Shown here piece after piece: positions 25,290-33,852 of a DNA stretch of 64,000 nt. Numbering within the stretch: the stretch's first letter is position 1; each line of letters opens with the position of its first letter. A model generated the notes under the pieces. That model saw only the letters and a list, made by a program, of their open reading frames with translations. It searched no databases and was not told the DNA's origin. The translations under genes were made by a program, and so were the position numbers. Source of the stretch: G963677325 sp963677325 (GTDB taxonomy: Bacteria > Bacteroidota > Bacteroidia > Bacteroidales > Prolixibacteraceae); assembly GCA_963677325.2 (NCBI GenBank), contig CAXXGM010000014.1, forward strand, positions 124,001-188,000. The letters are read 5' to 3'.

Positions 25290-25377
25290 GGAGAGATGCA
25301 AGAGTGGTTTAATTGGCACGCCTGGAAAGCGTGTGATCCTCTCAAGGGATCCGGGGGTTCGAATCCCCCTCTCTCCG
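25290..25377 (+). tRNA. tRNA-Ser(GGA)
   Basis: An 88-nt class II tRNA. Acceptor strands are GGAGAGA (25290-25296) and TCTCTCC (25370-25376) with discriminator G. The anticodon stem CACGC/GCGTG (25317-25321/25329-25333) encloses the loop CTGGAAA with anticodon GGA at 25324-25326. A long variable arm ATCC-TCTCAAG-GGAT follows, then the T arm with GGTTCGAATCC. CCA is not encoded (CTA follows). A spurious minus-strand frame across it is not a gene. Confidence 0.97.
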
Positions 25378-26030
25378 CTAATAAAACCAAGCCTGGAATC
25401 CAAAACAATTTGCATTTTTCCCTATACCAACTCCATACCAACTCCATACCAAGTCCAATACAAAGCTTAGTTTTTGCGCCCGCCACAGCACCGGAGAATG
25501 TTCGATCCAATCATAGGGAATAACCTTACGGGGTATTTTTTGCAACGCAACCGACAAAAACATCATAAGACAAAGGTATTCAGCCATTAAACAAGCAAAA
25601 GTATTAAAGCAACGATATTGCAATCCTGTGTCTTCGCTTTGACCGAACTCATGACATTAAAACACAAAACAATTAACATAAATTCAAACTCATCACCAAA
25701 TTTAAGTTGACAAAAAAGAAAGGCATGCTCCATGTTTGGCTGGCTTTGGATTCGTAGCTCATCCTTATATACAAAGAATAAGGCATGACAAAATACAAAT
25801 GTGTACCAGGGAAGATGCATATTAAGCATAAAAAAATTATACTTTTTAATTTTTTAGTTAAAATAATCTTTACTTTTTGATTAATTAATTTTGTAATTCT
25901 ATATCTTTAACCACTGATATTGTGTTTTTAATCGTTGATTCATAAACAAACGAGCATGTTTCGTTAAAAATAATTAAGGATGAGAAATTAACATGCAAAT
26001 TTCCACCTTGCCTTAACAATTTTAAAAGGA
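25378..26030. other. Gene-poor region downstream of tRNA-Ser with 11-bp direct repeats
   Basis: These 650 bp contain no credible gene. Three direct copies of an 11-bp unit (ATACCAACTCC at 25424-25434 and 25435-25445, ATACCAAGTCC at 25446-25456) lie 47 bp past the tRNA. Direct repeats beside a tRNA 3' end resemble integrase arm sites, but no integrase and no duplicated tRNA 3' end were found. A weak promoter for the next gene may lie at 25876-25909 (TTTG, 22 nt, TATCTTTA). Confidence 0.5.
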
Positions 26031-27512
26031 ATGAAAGAAAACAAAAACATTTCAAGGAGAGGATTTTTAGGTGCCGCAGGTGCTGCTGCTGCAGGCATAA
26101 GCATCCTTCCATCAAACACCATTGCCGGTTTAGGGCATAAAGCTCCAAGCGACAAACTCAATATTGCAGCTGTAGGAATCGGCGGTATGGGGTTTGCTAA
26201 CCTGAAAAACATGGAAACAGAAAACATCGTAGCTCTTTGTGATGTTGACTGGAAGTACAGCCAAAAAGTTTTCGATCGTTATCCCAATGCAAAAAAATAC
26301 TGGGATTGGCGTAAGATGTATGATGAAATCGGAAAATCCTTTGATGCAGTTCTGTGTGCTACGGCCGATCATTCTCATGCAGCTGTTACAGCCAACGCCA
26401 TTACAATGGGTAAACATGTCTACACTCAAAAACCTTTAACTCACAGCGTTTATGAGTCAAGATTACTTACCAAACTGGCTAAAAAACACAATATTGCATC
26501 CCAAATGGGTAATCAGGGTTCTTCTGGCGAAGGCGTAAGCCTTACCTGCGAATGGATCTGGAACGGTGAAATCGGGGAAGTCAAGAAAATCGAAGCATTT
26601 ACCGACCGTCCTATTTGGCCACAGGGTCTGAATACTCCAAAAGATTCACCTGCCATTCCGGAAACATTGAATTGGGATCTTTTCATCGGGCCGGCTAAAA
26701 TGCGTCCATACAACCCAATTTATCATCCATGGAACTGGCGCGGCTGGTGGGATTTCGGTACCGGCGCTCTTGGTGATATGGCTTGCCATATTCTTCACCC
26801 GGTATTCGCTGCCATGAAACTCGAATATCCTACAAAGGCTCAGGCAAGCTCAACGCTGCTTCTGACCGACTGCGCTCCTACAGCAGAGATGGTTACGCTT
26901 ACGTTCCCGGCTCGTAAAAAACCATCCAATATTAAGATCAATCTGCCTGAGGTAGAGGTAATCTGGTATGACGGCGGACTGAAACCACAAATGCCTAAAG
27001 GTTGGCCGGCCGGAAAAGATATGAACAATTCAGGTGGCGGTACTATTTTCCATGGTACAAAAGACACTTTGATCTGTGGTTGCTATGGTAAAGATCCATG
27101 GTTGCTGTCAGGAAGAGTTCCAAAAGCGCCTCAAATGCGCCGTCGTATTACAACTACTCACGAACAGGATTGGATCCGCGCTTGCAAAGAAGATGCTGCA
27201 AACCGCGTTCCTACCGCTTCTGATTTCAAAGAAGCAGGTCCATTCAACGAGATGGTAGTGATGGGTGTATTGGCAGTTCGCCTGCAAAACCTGAATAAAA
27301 CCCTTGAATGGGATGGACAGAATATGAAATTTACCAACCTTACCGATGACGAAAAAATTCAAATCGTCTTGGAAGATAAATTCAGTATCAAGGATGGCCA
27401 CCCGACATTCGACAAGGTAAAGACTAAACCGGTTTCAGCAAAAGAATTTGCAGCCGAACTGATCAAACACAATTATCGTTCAGGGTATAAGTTACCAGAT
27501 ATGCCAGCCTAA
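26031..27512 (+). CDS. Tat-exported Gfo/Idh/MocA-family oxidoreductase
   Basis: The 493-residue protein begins with a twin-arginine signal (SRRGFLGAAGAAAAGISIL). A Rossmann nucleotide-binding domain follows (IAAVGIGGMGFANLKNM, ALCDVD, CATADHSHA) with the EKP-like motif replaced by TQKPLTHSVYESRLL. The larger C-terminal domain carries HPWNWRGWWDFGTGALGDMA, a hallmark of Bacteroidota secreted members. Such proteins act on sugars or sugar-like compounds in the periplasm with tightly bound NAD(P). The substrate is unknown. It is monocistronic and ends at an intrinsic terminator. Confidence 0.92.
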   Translation: MKENKNISRRGFLGAAGAAAAGISILPSNTIAGLGHKAPSDKLNIAAVGIGGMGFANLKNMETENIVALCDVDWKYSQKVFDRYPNAKKYWDWRKMYDEIGKSFDAVLCATADHSHAAVTANAITMGKHVYTQKPLTHSVYESRLLTKLAKKHNIASQMGNQGSSGEGVSLTCEWIWNGEIGEVKKIEAFTDRPIWPQGLNTPKDSPAIPETLNWDLFIGPAKMRPYNPIYHPWNWRGWWDFGTGALGDMACHILHPVFAAMKLEYPTKAQASSTLLLTDCAPTAEMVTLTFPARKKPSNIKINLPEVEVIWYDGGLKPQMPKGWPAGKDMNNSGGGTIFHGTKDTLICGCYGKDPWLLSGRVPKAPQMRRRITTTHEQDWIRACKEDAANRVPTASDFKEAGPFNEMVVMGVLAVRLQNLNKTLEWDGQNMKFTNLTDDEKIQIVLEDKFSIKDGHPTFDKVKTKPVSAKEFAAELIKHNYRSGYKLPDMPA

Positions 27513-27544
27513 GATCATCAAATAAAAACAATTTAATGAAGAAA

Positions 27545-27576
27545 GGGTGTCTCAGAAATTGAGATGCCCTTTTTTA
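27545..27576 (+). terminator. Intrinsic terminator after the Gfo/Idh/MocA gene
   Basis: GGGTGTCTCA (27545-27554) pairs with TGAGATGCCC (27560-27569) through two G-U pairs around a 5-nt loop, followed by a T-run. Confidence 0.88.
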
Positions 27577-27651
27577 TTTATTCCGGATTAAATCGATTCA
27601 TTGAAGCTATACTGAACGGGCAGGCATAAACAAAGAATGGGATTTTGTTGT

Positions 27652-28929
27652 TTATTCTGTCTGATGCCCCTGTTTTGTTCCGCGGTCGCGATGTACGAAT
27701 ATTTTCTTCCTGACGAAAGGACCTGATTTTTGATTTCTGCCCTTCCCTGAAGGTTTGCGCCCGAAATTCCGATGCTCAACAGGATTATATTCCGGAGCTT
27801 CTCCCAGGCCCGCAGGAAGGGGAATCTTAATCACTTCCCGTTCAATCAGATCTTCAATCCGCTTGAAATTATGCTGGTCAACATCTGAAATCAATGTGAT
27901 GGCTACGCCTGAACTCTGAGCGCGGGCTGTACGTCCAATCCGGTGAACATAATCTTCAGGATCACGCGGCACGTCAAAATTCATCACCATGTCAATTCCT
28001 TCAATATCGATTCCACGAGCCACTATATCAGTAGCTACCAGGATCTGGATTTCTCGGTTTCGGAATTTTAGCATGACCTCTTCCCTCTCCTTCTGTTCAA
28101 GGTCAGAATTAATGCCATCAGCTTTGAATCCGAGCCGGCTCAACTCCCTGACAAGACCTTTCACGTTTACTTTACGGGAAGTAAATATCAGGATGCTTTG
28201 GTAATCAGTTTTTCCCTTGAGCAACTCCTTTAGAAGGGGAATTTTTTGGTTTTCATAGGCCATGTATGCGGCCTGTATGATATTTTCTGCAGGTTTCGAA
28301 ATAGCAATGTTAATACTCTCCGGATCACGAAGGATACTTTGCGCCAGAGTACGTATCTTGGACGGCATGGTTGCCGAAAATAAAAGTGTCTGTCGCTCTG
28401 AAGGCAATTCCCTGACGATCTTCATGATATCATCATAAAAACCCATGTCAAGCATACGGTCGGCTTCATCAAGAATGAGATGTTTGATAGTGGAGAAGTC
28501 AACGTATTTCATGTTTAAATGGGAGAGTAGCCTTCCCGGTGTTGCCACAATGATATCAACTCCTTGTATCAGTCCGGCTTTTTGCTGATCAAAAGCAGCT
28601 CCTTCTCCCCCTCCATAAACGGCAGAGGAAGTAACTCCGCAGAAGTAGGAAAAACCTTCAATCTGCTGATCAATCTGCATAACCAGCTCCCGTGTAGGGG
28701 CAATGATGAGCGTGTTAATACCGGAAGTCTTACTCTGAACAATCCTGTTCAGAACAGGAAGCAGGTAAGCTGCAGTTTTTCCAGTCCCGGTCTGGGCACA
28801 GGCAATCAGATCACGGCCTTTCCAAATAGCCGGCATGGCAAGTTCTTGAATAGGAGTACAATCCTCAAATCCCATGGATTGCAAACCATTCATTACTTCA
28901 GGAACAAATTCAAATTCAGTAAACTTCAT
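27652..28929 (-). CDS. DEAD-box ATP-dependent RNA helicase (RhlE-like)
   Basis: The 425-residue protein contains all DEAD-box motifs. These are the Q motif near CTPIQELAMP, motif I AQTGTGKT (45-52), motif II LDEADRMLDMGF (about 152), motif III FSATMP, and motif VI HRIGRTARA. A basic, Gly/Arg/Lys-rich tail (about 375-425) could bind RNA. It probably remodels RNA in ribosome assembly or decay. It is a single gene, and a TTCGT-word repeat lies just before its start. Confidence 0.94.
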   Translation of the reverse strand: MKFTEFEFVPEVMNGLQSMGFEDCTPIQELAMPAIWKGRDLIACAQTGTGKTAAYLLPVLNRIVQSKTSGINTLIIAPTRELVMQIDQQIEGFSYFCGVTSSAVYGGGEGAAFDQQKAGLIQGVDIIVATPGRLLSHLNMKYVDFSTIKHLILDEADRMLDMGFYDDIMKIVRELPSERQTLLFSATMPSKIRTLAQSILRDPESINIAISKPAENIIQAAYMAYENQKIPLLKELLKGKTDYQSILIFTSRKVNVKGLVRELSRLGFKADGINSDLEQKEREEVMLKFRNREIQILVATDIVARGIDIEGIDMVMNFDVPRDPEDYVHRIGRTARAQSSGVAITLISDVDQHNFKRIEDLIEREVIKIPLPAGLGEAPEYNPVEHRNFGRKPSGKGRNQKSGPFVRKKIFVHRDRGTKQGHQTE

Positions 28930-28936
28930 ATAATAA

Positions 28937-28967
28937 TTTCACGAATTGTTGACGAATAATACGAAAC
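28937..28967 (-). repeat. Short TTCGT-word repeat
   Basis: On the minus strand the segment reads GTTTCGTATTATTCGTCAAC and continues to an ATTCGTGAAA end. Its three TTCGT words are spaced 9 and 11 bp, as in the 38-mer at 14035-14072. It occupies the promoter region of the DEAD-box helicase gene. Confidence 0.5.
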
Positions 28968-28996
28968 TTCAGCATAGAGTTCTGAATGAAAACGCA

Positions 28997-30184
28997 TTAT
29001 TCAACATATAAAACCAATCCTTTCAGATATTCTCCTTCCGGATGATAAATATTAACAGGGTGGTCACCTGGTTGAGTCAGCTGCCTTAGAATCCTTACAT
29101 TGCGTTTTGAAATAGCAGCTGCTGAAAATACGGCTTCCCTGAAATGAATCCTGGACACGGCTTGTGAACAGGAAAAGGTAAAAAGAATCCCGCCGGGACG
29201 AATCTGCTGGAGGGCCCTTAAATTCAATTTTTTATAACCTTGCAAAGCCTGATTGAGCACATTTTTGTGCTTGGCAAAGGCCGGAGGATCAAGAACAATG
29301 AGATCGTATTTATCCTCGATATCATTCATAAAATAAAAAGCATCTGCCACAAAGGATTCATGACGGTGATCGTTCTCATAATTCAGAGATATATTCTGAT
29401 TGGTCAATTCAATCGCTTTAGAGGAGGCATCAACAGAATGGACTAATTTTGCCCCTCCCTGCATTGCATAGGCTGAAAAACCCCCTGTATAACAGAACAT
29501 ATTCAGGACATCCCTTCCTGATGAATATTCACCAAGTATTTTCCTGTTTTCACGCTGATCGATAAAAAAACCTGTCTTTTGTCCGTCTTCCCAATCGATT
29601 AAAAACCGGTTACCATACTCCAACACTTCAGCCGAGGAAGTATTGCCTTCCAAATATCCATCTTTTTGTTCAATGGGTGCTTTGAAGGGTAATGTCTTAG
29701 AGCTTTTATCATAAATGGCTTTCAGATTTTTGCCTAATACATTTTTTAGGGCTTGTACCAAAATTTCCTTTATCAGCCACATGCCCACCGAATGTGCCTG
29801 AAAGACCACCGTTCCGCCATAATAATCGAGGATTAATCCAGGCAAACTATCACCCTCTCCATGAACTAACCTGAAAACATTCGTTTCCGGCTGATCTGCA
29901 AGCCCGGTCTTTTTTCTCAGATCATAAGCAGATTGAATTTTCCCCGTCCAGAATTCAATATCCGGTATAACATCCTGAAATGAAAAGATCCTAACTGCAA
30001 TGGATCCAATGGCACAATGTCCCATTCCAAGAAATTGATTATTACTGCCGTAAACAGTGACAACATCTCCCTCCTCTACAGGACCATCAATCTTGTCAAT
30101 GGCTCCCGAAAATACCCATGGATGGAACCTAAGCAAAGATTCCTCTTTCCCTTTTTTTAATATGACTTTTCTGAATTGCTGCAT
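28997..30184 (-). CDS. Class I rRNA (cytosine-C5) methyltransferase, RlmI-like
   Basis: The protein is 395 residues from the ATG at 30184, which gives the usual MQQFRKVILKKGKE N-terminus. An ATG six codons upstream is also open. It has an N-terminal PUA-like domain (LRFHPWVFSGAI, GDVVTVYG), a middle EEHEP-like domain, and a SAM-dependent methyltransferase domain with motif I DVLNMFCYTGGFSAYA and motif IV DLIVLDPPAFAK. The known family member methylates C1962 of 23S rRNA in E. coli. It is followed by an RNase D-like gene starting upstream on the same strand. Confidence 0.9.
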   Translation of the reverse strand: MQQFRKVILKKGKEESLLRFHPWVFSGAIDKIDGPVEEGDVVTVYGSNNQFLGMGHCAIGSIAVRIFSFQDVIPDIEFWTGKIQSAYDLRKKTGLADQPETNVFRLVHGEGDSLPGLILDYYGGTVVFQAHSVGMWLIKEILVQALKNVLGKNLKAIYDKSSKTLPFKAPIEQKDGYLEGNTSSAEVLEYGNRFLIDWEDGQKTGFFIDQRENRKILGEYSSGRDVLNMFCYTGGFSAYAMQGGAKLVHSVDASSKAIELTNQNISLNYENDHRHESFVADAFYFMNDIEDKYDLIVLDPPAFAKHKNVLNQALQGYKKLNLRALQQIRPGGILFTFSCSQAVSRIHFREAVFSAAAISKRNVRILRQLTQPGDHPVNIYHPEGEYLKGLVLYVE

Positions 30185-30211
30185 TATTTTAAATAAAACC
30201 AAGGACGAAAA

Positions 30212-30850
30212 TCAATCATTTACAGCTTCCCCTTCAGTGTTAAAGGATTCAGAGTTGATCTGTAATTCCAGTAACCTGGAATATATTTCAAGGGCGGCCC
30301 ACGCATCAGTTGCAGCATATAAGAGCTGAGGCTGAGTCAATTCAGGAGCATCCCAGTTCGTAAGCCTTTGTGCTTTTGAAATCCTGAAACCAAGAACAAT
30401 GGCAGATAATTTTTTAAGGCTAAAATTTTCAATCCCATAATTCACCACTATTTCCTGCAGGTCTATAAAGCCAGAAGGCTTAAAGGTATTAATGCGTTGA
30501 AGTATTTTTATATCATCCCGAATGGCAACCCCGACCTTAAGAATTTTGGGCGAAGCCAGAATTCTGAGTAATCCTTTGGGAAGTCCAATACGGCTTATCC
30601 TGAAAAGAAAAGCTTTATCCACAGTAGATAGTTGCAATAAGGATACCGGATTATTTTGACCTTTAGCAAAACTCGGCTTCGTTTCGGTATCAAAACCTAA
30701 CAAATTTTGTATGCTAAGATATTCAAGTGCTGCATTCACCTGTTCCACTCTTTCAACCAGATAAATAGAACCCGGGAATGAATTTAGCGGTAAAAGGCTC
30801 ATTTCCTCATCAGTAATCTTCTTTATAAAATTGCCATTTTCTCCATTCAT
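30212..30850 (-). CDS. DEDDy 3'-5' exonuclease (RNase D-like)
   Basis: The 212-residue protein is a single DnaQ-like exonuclease domain without HRDC. The metal-binding acids are visible as LGFDTETKP (D54, E56), an Asp in GFIDLQEIV, and the terminal YAATDAWAALEIY giving the YxxxD motif. It probably trims RNA or DNA 3' ends. It lies between the methyltransferase and DUF5063 genes on one strand with short gaps (27 and 37 bp), suggesting one transcription unit. Confidence 0.88.
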   Translation of the reverse strand: MNGENGNFIKKITDEEMSLLPLNSFPGSIYLVERVEQVNAALEYLSIQNLLGFDTETKPSFAKGQNNPVSLLQLSTVDKAFLFRISRIGLPKGLLRILASPKILKVGVAIRDDIKILQRINTFKPSGFIDLQEIVVNYGIENFSLKKLSAIVLGFRISKAQRLTNWDAPELTQPQLLYAATDAWAALEIYSRLLELQINSESFNTEGEAVND

Positions 30851-30887
30851 GCCCTAATATATACGTATTATCTGCTTATCTGTAAAA

Positions 30888-31475
30888 TTAATCCAATCTC
30901 TTTTTTTCTGTTGACGGCTTAGCCTGATCTCTCTCATCCTCTTCCAGATTTGTATCGCTGTATAGCAGGAAATGAATAGCTCGCAATGCATTAACAAGTT
31001 TCTGGCCCCAATATTGTTCAAAATTGTTTTTGCATTCAATAAAAGCATCATTCATCACCTCAAGAGTTCCAATCCGGTAAGAAAGAATAAAATCCTTCAG
31101 GTCCTGATAGATGTCGGTTATATTTTCAGAAATACTTCCCTCCACAGGTATGTAGCTGTATTGTAAGCTGGAATCATAAATCTCCTGATAGGAATCCACA
31201 TCGCCCAGCCTGGATAGAAGCTTATCATGGATATAATTATAATCCTCCTCTGCGACAAATTTCTCCGGTTCTTCATCCGATATCTCCATGTCCGGTTCTG
31301 GGAGCAAAGAAGCTTTTAAATACAATAGAGGAAATATCTTCTGCAAGCGTGAAAGAAAATCTTTCCTGGTAAAGTGTTCGCTTTTTTCTATAAAAGAACA
31401 ATATTCATTAGCCACAGTAACGAATTCAATGACATTCTTGGAATAAACCAGCTCTGAAAAAATCTCCCCACTCAT
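30888..31475 (-). CDS. DUF5063-family protein
   Basis: The 195-residue protein is acidic and helical, without signal peptide or membrane segment. FVTVANEYCSFIE at the N-terminus, the LFPLLYLKASLLPE-like LQKIFPLLYLKASLLPEP and the later DIYQDLKDFI match Bacteroidota DUF5063 proteins, usually encoded beside an RNase D-like gene as here. Function unknown. The C-terminal 20 residues are highly charged. Confidence 0.75.
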   Translation of the reverse strand: MSGEIFSELVYSKNVIEFVTVANEYCSFIEKSEHFTRKDFLSRLQKIFPLLYLKASLLPEPDMEISDEEPEKFVAEEDYNYIHDKLLSRLGDVDSYQEIYDSSLQYSYIPVEGSISENITDIYQDLKDFILSYRIGTLEVMNDAFIECKNNFEQYWGQKLVNALRAIHFLLYSDTNLEEDERDQAKPSTEKKRLD

Positions 31476-31575
31476 TGCAGACTCATAATTGTAAATTGCA
31501 AAAGTAATGAAAATAACCCAAAAAGGCAGAAAATCATGTTTTTATATGCAAATCAGGAAGATAGAATTAATAAAA

Positions 31576-33477
31576 TTAATTCAAAGCGAGCAGACCTGCC
31601 GAATCGGATTTAATAATTTCTTTATCAAGCATCCATCTTGAGACTTTGATGACTTTATTTTCAGATTCATTTATTTTATTGATAATCTGATTTATATTGA
31701 CCTTTCCAGAGGAAAGGATCGTTTTTATTTCTTCCGAGAGCCTGTGAAATTCCGAATTATTCATCCCTGTTTCATGCTCTCCCTTGCATATATCACAGTT
31801 GCCGCATGATTCAGAATGAGTCTGTCCAAAATAACTTAATAAAGTACGGCTTCGGCAATCTTCTTTCCCTGCTGCATATCCGATGACCGAATCAACCTGA
31901 ACCTGATATTGGACTTTCCTCTTTTGATAATTTTCCGGGCTAATGTGAATCCTGTTTTCATCAACTCTTTCCTTCTCAAATGATATTACTGGCAATTTTT
32001 TCCGTGGGATGTAATGAATAATCTTCATCTGAGATAAAGTTTTTAAGTTCTGATATACTTGGTCAGCAGAGAGACCTGAACGTTTGGAAAGCAGCTCTTC
32101 GTCAATGTTTACGTAATCGGTAAAAACGCCCGAATAGGATCTTAAAATCAGTTTGATGAAAGCATCCAGATCCTTACGTTCAGTCTGAATCTTATATAAA
32201 TCATCCCGGTTAGTTGTAAAATAAATACGTGAAATACCATCTATATTTTCAACATATTCAAGATATTCTTCTCTTTCAAGCAATTTAAGACTATGATAAA
32301 CAAGTGATTCCTGCAAATGGAACTTGTTTGAAAAATCCTCTATACGGAAATCAAAGACAGCTTCTTTCCCACCTCCGACAGGAATCATTAAATAATTTGC
32401 CACTGAAGAATATACTTTTCTGATGCTTTCTATCGATGGAAAACTATCCGTGACCATTTTGTGAAGTTTTCTCTTATCAGAACTGTTATAAATCATCACA
32501 GCCACCGATTTATTACCATCGCGTCCTGCCCTTCCGGCTTCCTGAAAATAAGCCTCGAGAGAATCGGGTAAATCCAGGTGAATGACAAACCTTACATCCG
32601 GTTTGTCAATTCCCATTCCAAATGCATTAGTAGCAACAATAATTCTTGTTTCTCCTTTCATCCATTGGTCCTGTTTTTGACTTCGCGATTCAGGGCCAAG
32701 ACCGGCATTGTAGTAATCAGAAGAGATTCCCTGCTGTTTTAATATGAGCGCCACTTCCCTTGATTTCTTTCTGCTCCTTACATAAATAATACCAGTACCT
32801 TTTGATTTTTGGACTGTATTTAAAAGATATCCCAGTTTGTCCTCTTTTTCACGAACCAGATAAATGAGATTTTCCCTGTAAAAACTTTTCTGCAACACAT
32901 TTTTCTGTTGAAAAAGAAGTTTATCCTGTATGTCATCTACCACTTTCCCTGTTGCAGTGGCAGTCAAAGCCAGTATGGGAACTGCGGGAAAATATTTCCT
33001 TAAATCAGCAATTTTCAGGAATGAGGGCCTGAAATCATATCCCCACTGGGAGATACAATGAGCTTCATCCACAGTGATCAGATTGATTTTCATCCTGACA
33101 AAATATTCCAGAAATCTTGGCGAAGATAGACGCTCCGGAGAAACATACAGAAACTTATAATCTCCGTAAATGGCATTATTCAGAGTAATGTCAATTTCTC
33201 TCTTGCTCATGCCTGAGTAAATGGCAAGAACCTTTATTCTTTTGGCCCTGAGATTTTCTACCTGATCCTTGATCAGCGCTATGAGAGGAGTGACCACAAT
33301 ACACACTCCCTCACAACTAAGGGAATAGACCTGGAATGTAATTGATTTTCCTCCACCTGTTGGCATTAGTCCAAGCGTATCTTTTCCGCAAGCCACAGAT
33401 TGAATAATCTCTTCCTGAAGAGGCCTGAAATTCCGGTATCCCCAAAATCTGAATAATATATCCTGGAATTGATTCAT
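31576..33477 (-). CDS. recQ: ATP-dependent DNA helicase RecQ
   Basis: The 633-residue superfamily 2 helicase has motif I MPTGGGKSITFQ (TGGGKS at 40-45), motif II VDEAHCISQWGYDFR, and motif VI QEAGRAGRDG. A RecQ zinc-binding cluster has four cysteines (DCRSRTLL and ESCGNCDICKG). It has the winged-helix RQC region but no recognisable HRDC domain at the C-terminus. The role is 3'-5' unwinding in recombination and fork repair. It lies about 100 bp upstream of the DUF5063 gene on the same strand. Confidence 0.93.
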   Translation of the reverse strand: MNQFQDILFRFWGYRNFRPLQEEIIQSVACGKDTLGLMPTGGGKSITFQVYSLSCEGVCIVVTPLIALIKDQVENLRAKRIKVLAIYSGMSKREIDITLNNAIYGDYKFLYVSPERLSSPRFLEYFVRMKINLITVDEAHCISQWGYDFRPSFLKIADLRKYFPAVPILALTATATGKVVDDIQDKLLFQQKNVLQKSFYRENLIYLVREKEDKLGYLLNTVQKSKGTGIIYVRSRKKSREVALILKQQGISSDYYNAGLGPESRSQKQDQWMKGETRIIVATNAFGMGIDKPDVRFVIHLDLPDSLEAYFQEAGRAGRDGNKSVAVMIYNSSDKRKLHKMVTDSFPSIESIRKVYSSVANYLMIPVGGGKEAVFDFRIEDFSNKFHLQESLVYHSLKLLEREEYLEYVENIDGISRIYFTTNRDDLYKIQTERKDLDAFIKLILRSYSGVFTDYVNIDEELLSKRSGLSADQVYQNLKTLSQMKIIHYIPRKKLPVISFEKERVDENRIHISPENYQKRKVQYQVQVDSVIGYAAGKEDCRSRTLLSYFGQTHSESCGNCDICKGEHETGMNNSEFHRLSEEIKTILSSGKVNINQIINKINESENKVIKVSRWMLDKEIIKSDSAGLLALN

Positions 33478-33641
33478 TCTAAAAGATTCAATCGATAAAA
33501 GTATTATTCACTTTTCTGATTATCATCGATCTGCGAACCCAAAAATATTGGTGAATTTCCTTACTAAAGAAAAGCTAAATATACAATTAAAAATCTACCG
33601 GGAGGGTTTGTTATTACTGAATTATGGACAAGCTTTTTCTA

Positions 33642-33797
33642 TCAAACCGGAGGATGTCCTCTGATTAAACGTAATAAAATGGCGATGATCGCTAATATCA
33701 ACAAGATATGAATTAGATATCCGAGATCAAAGGCAAAATATCCCAATGCCCATACAATAATTAGAATTACTGCAATAATATATATTAAATCACTCAA
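33642..33797 (-). CDS. Small lmo0937-family (DUF5670-like) membrane protein
   Basis: A 51-residue frame begins with TTG at 33795-33797 and ends with TGA at 33642-33644. The peptide has two membrane segments separated by a short turn (IYIIAVILIIVWALGYFAFD, then LIHILLILAIIAILLRLI) and ends in RGHPPV. This matches the short lmo0937/DUF5670 family, which is widespread and stress-associated in some bacteria. An in-frame TAG three codons upstream leaves TTG as the only normal start. Confidence 0.75.
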   Translation of the reverse strand: MSDLIYIIAVILIIVWALGYFAFDLGYLIHILLILAIIAILLRLIRGHPPV

Positions 33798-33852
33798 TAT
33801 TCTCTAAGTTTAAATTAAGAACAAAAACGGAATAAATTATGTTTATCTTCGT

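Noticed and set aside
25193..25510. Minus-strand 105-residue frame containing AERGGFEPPDPLRGS
   Set aside because: It is antisense to the tRNA-Ser gene, and this kind of peptide is a well-known spurious translation of tRNA-Ser complements.
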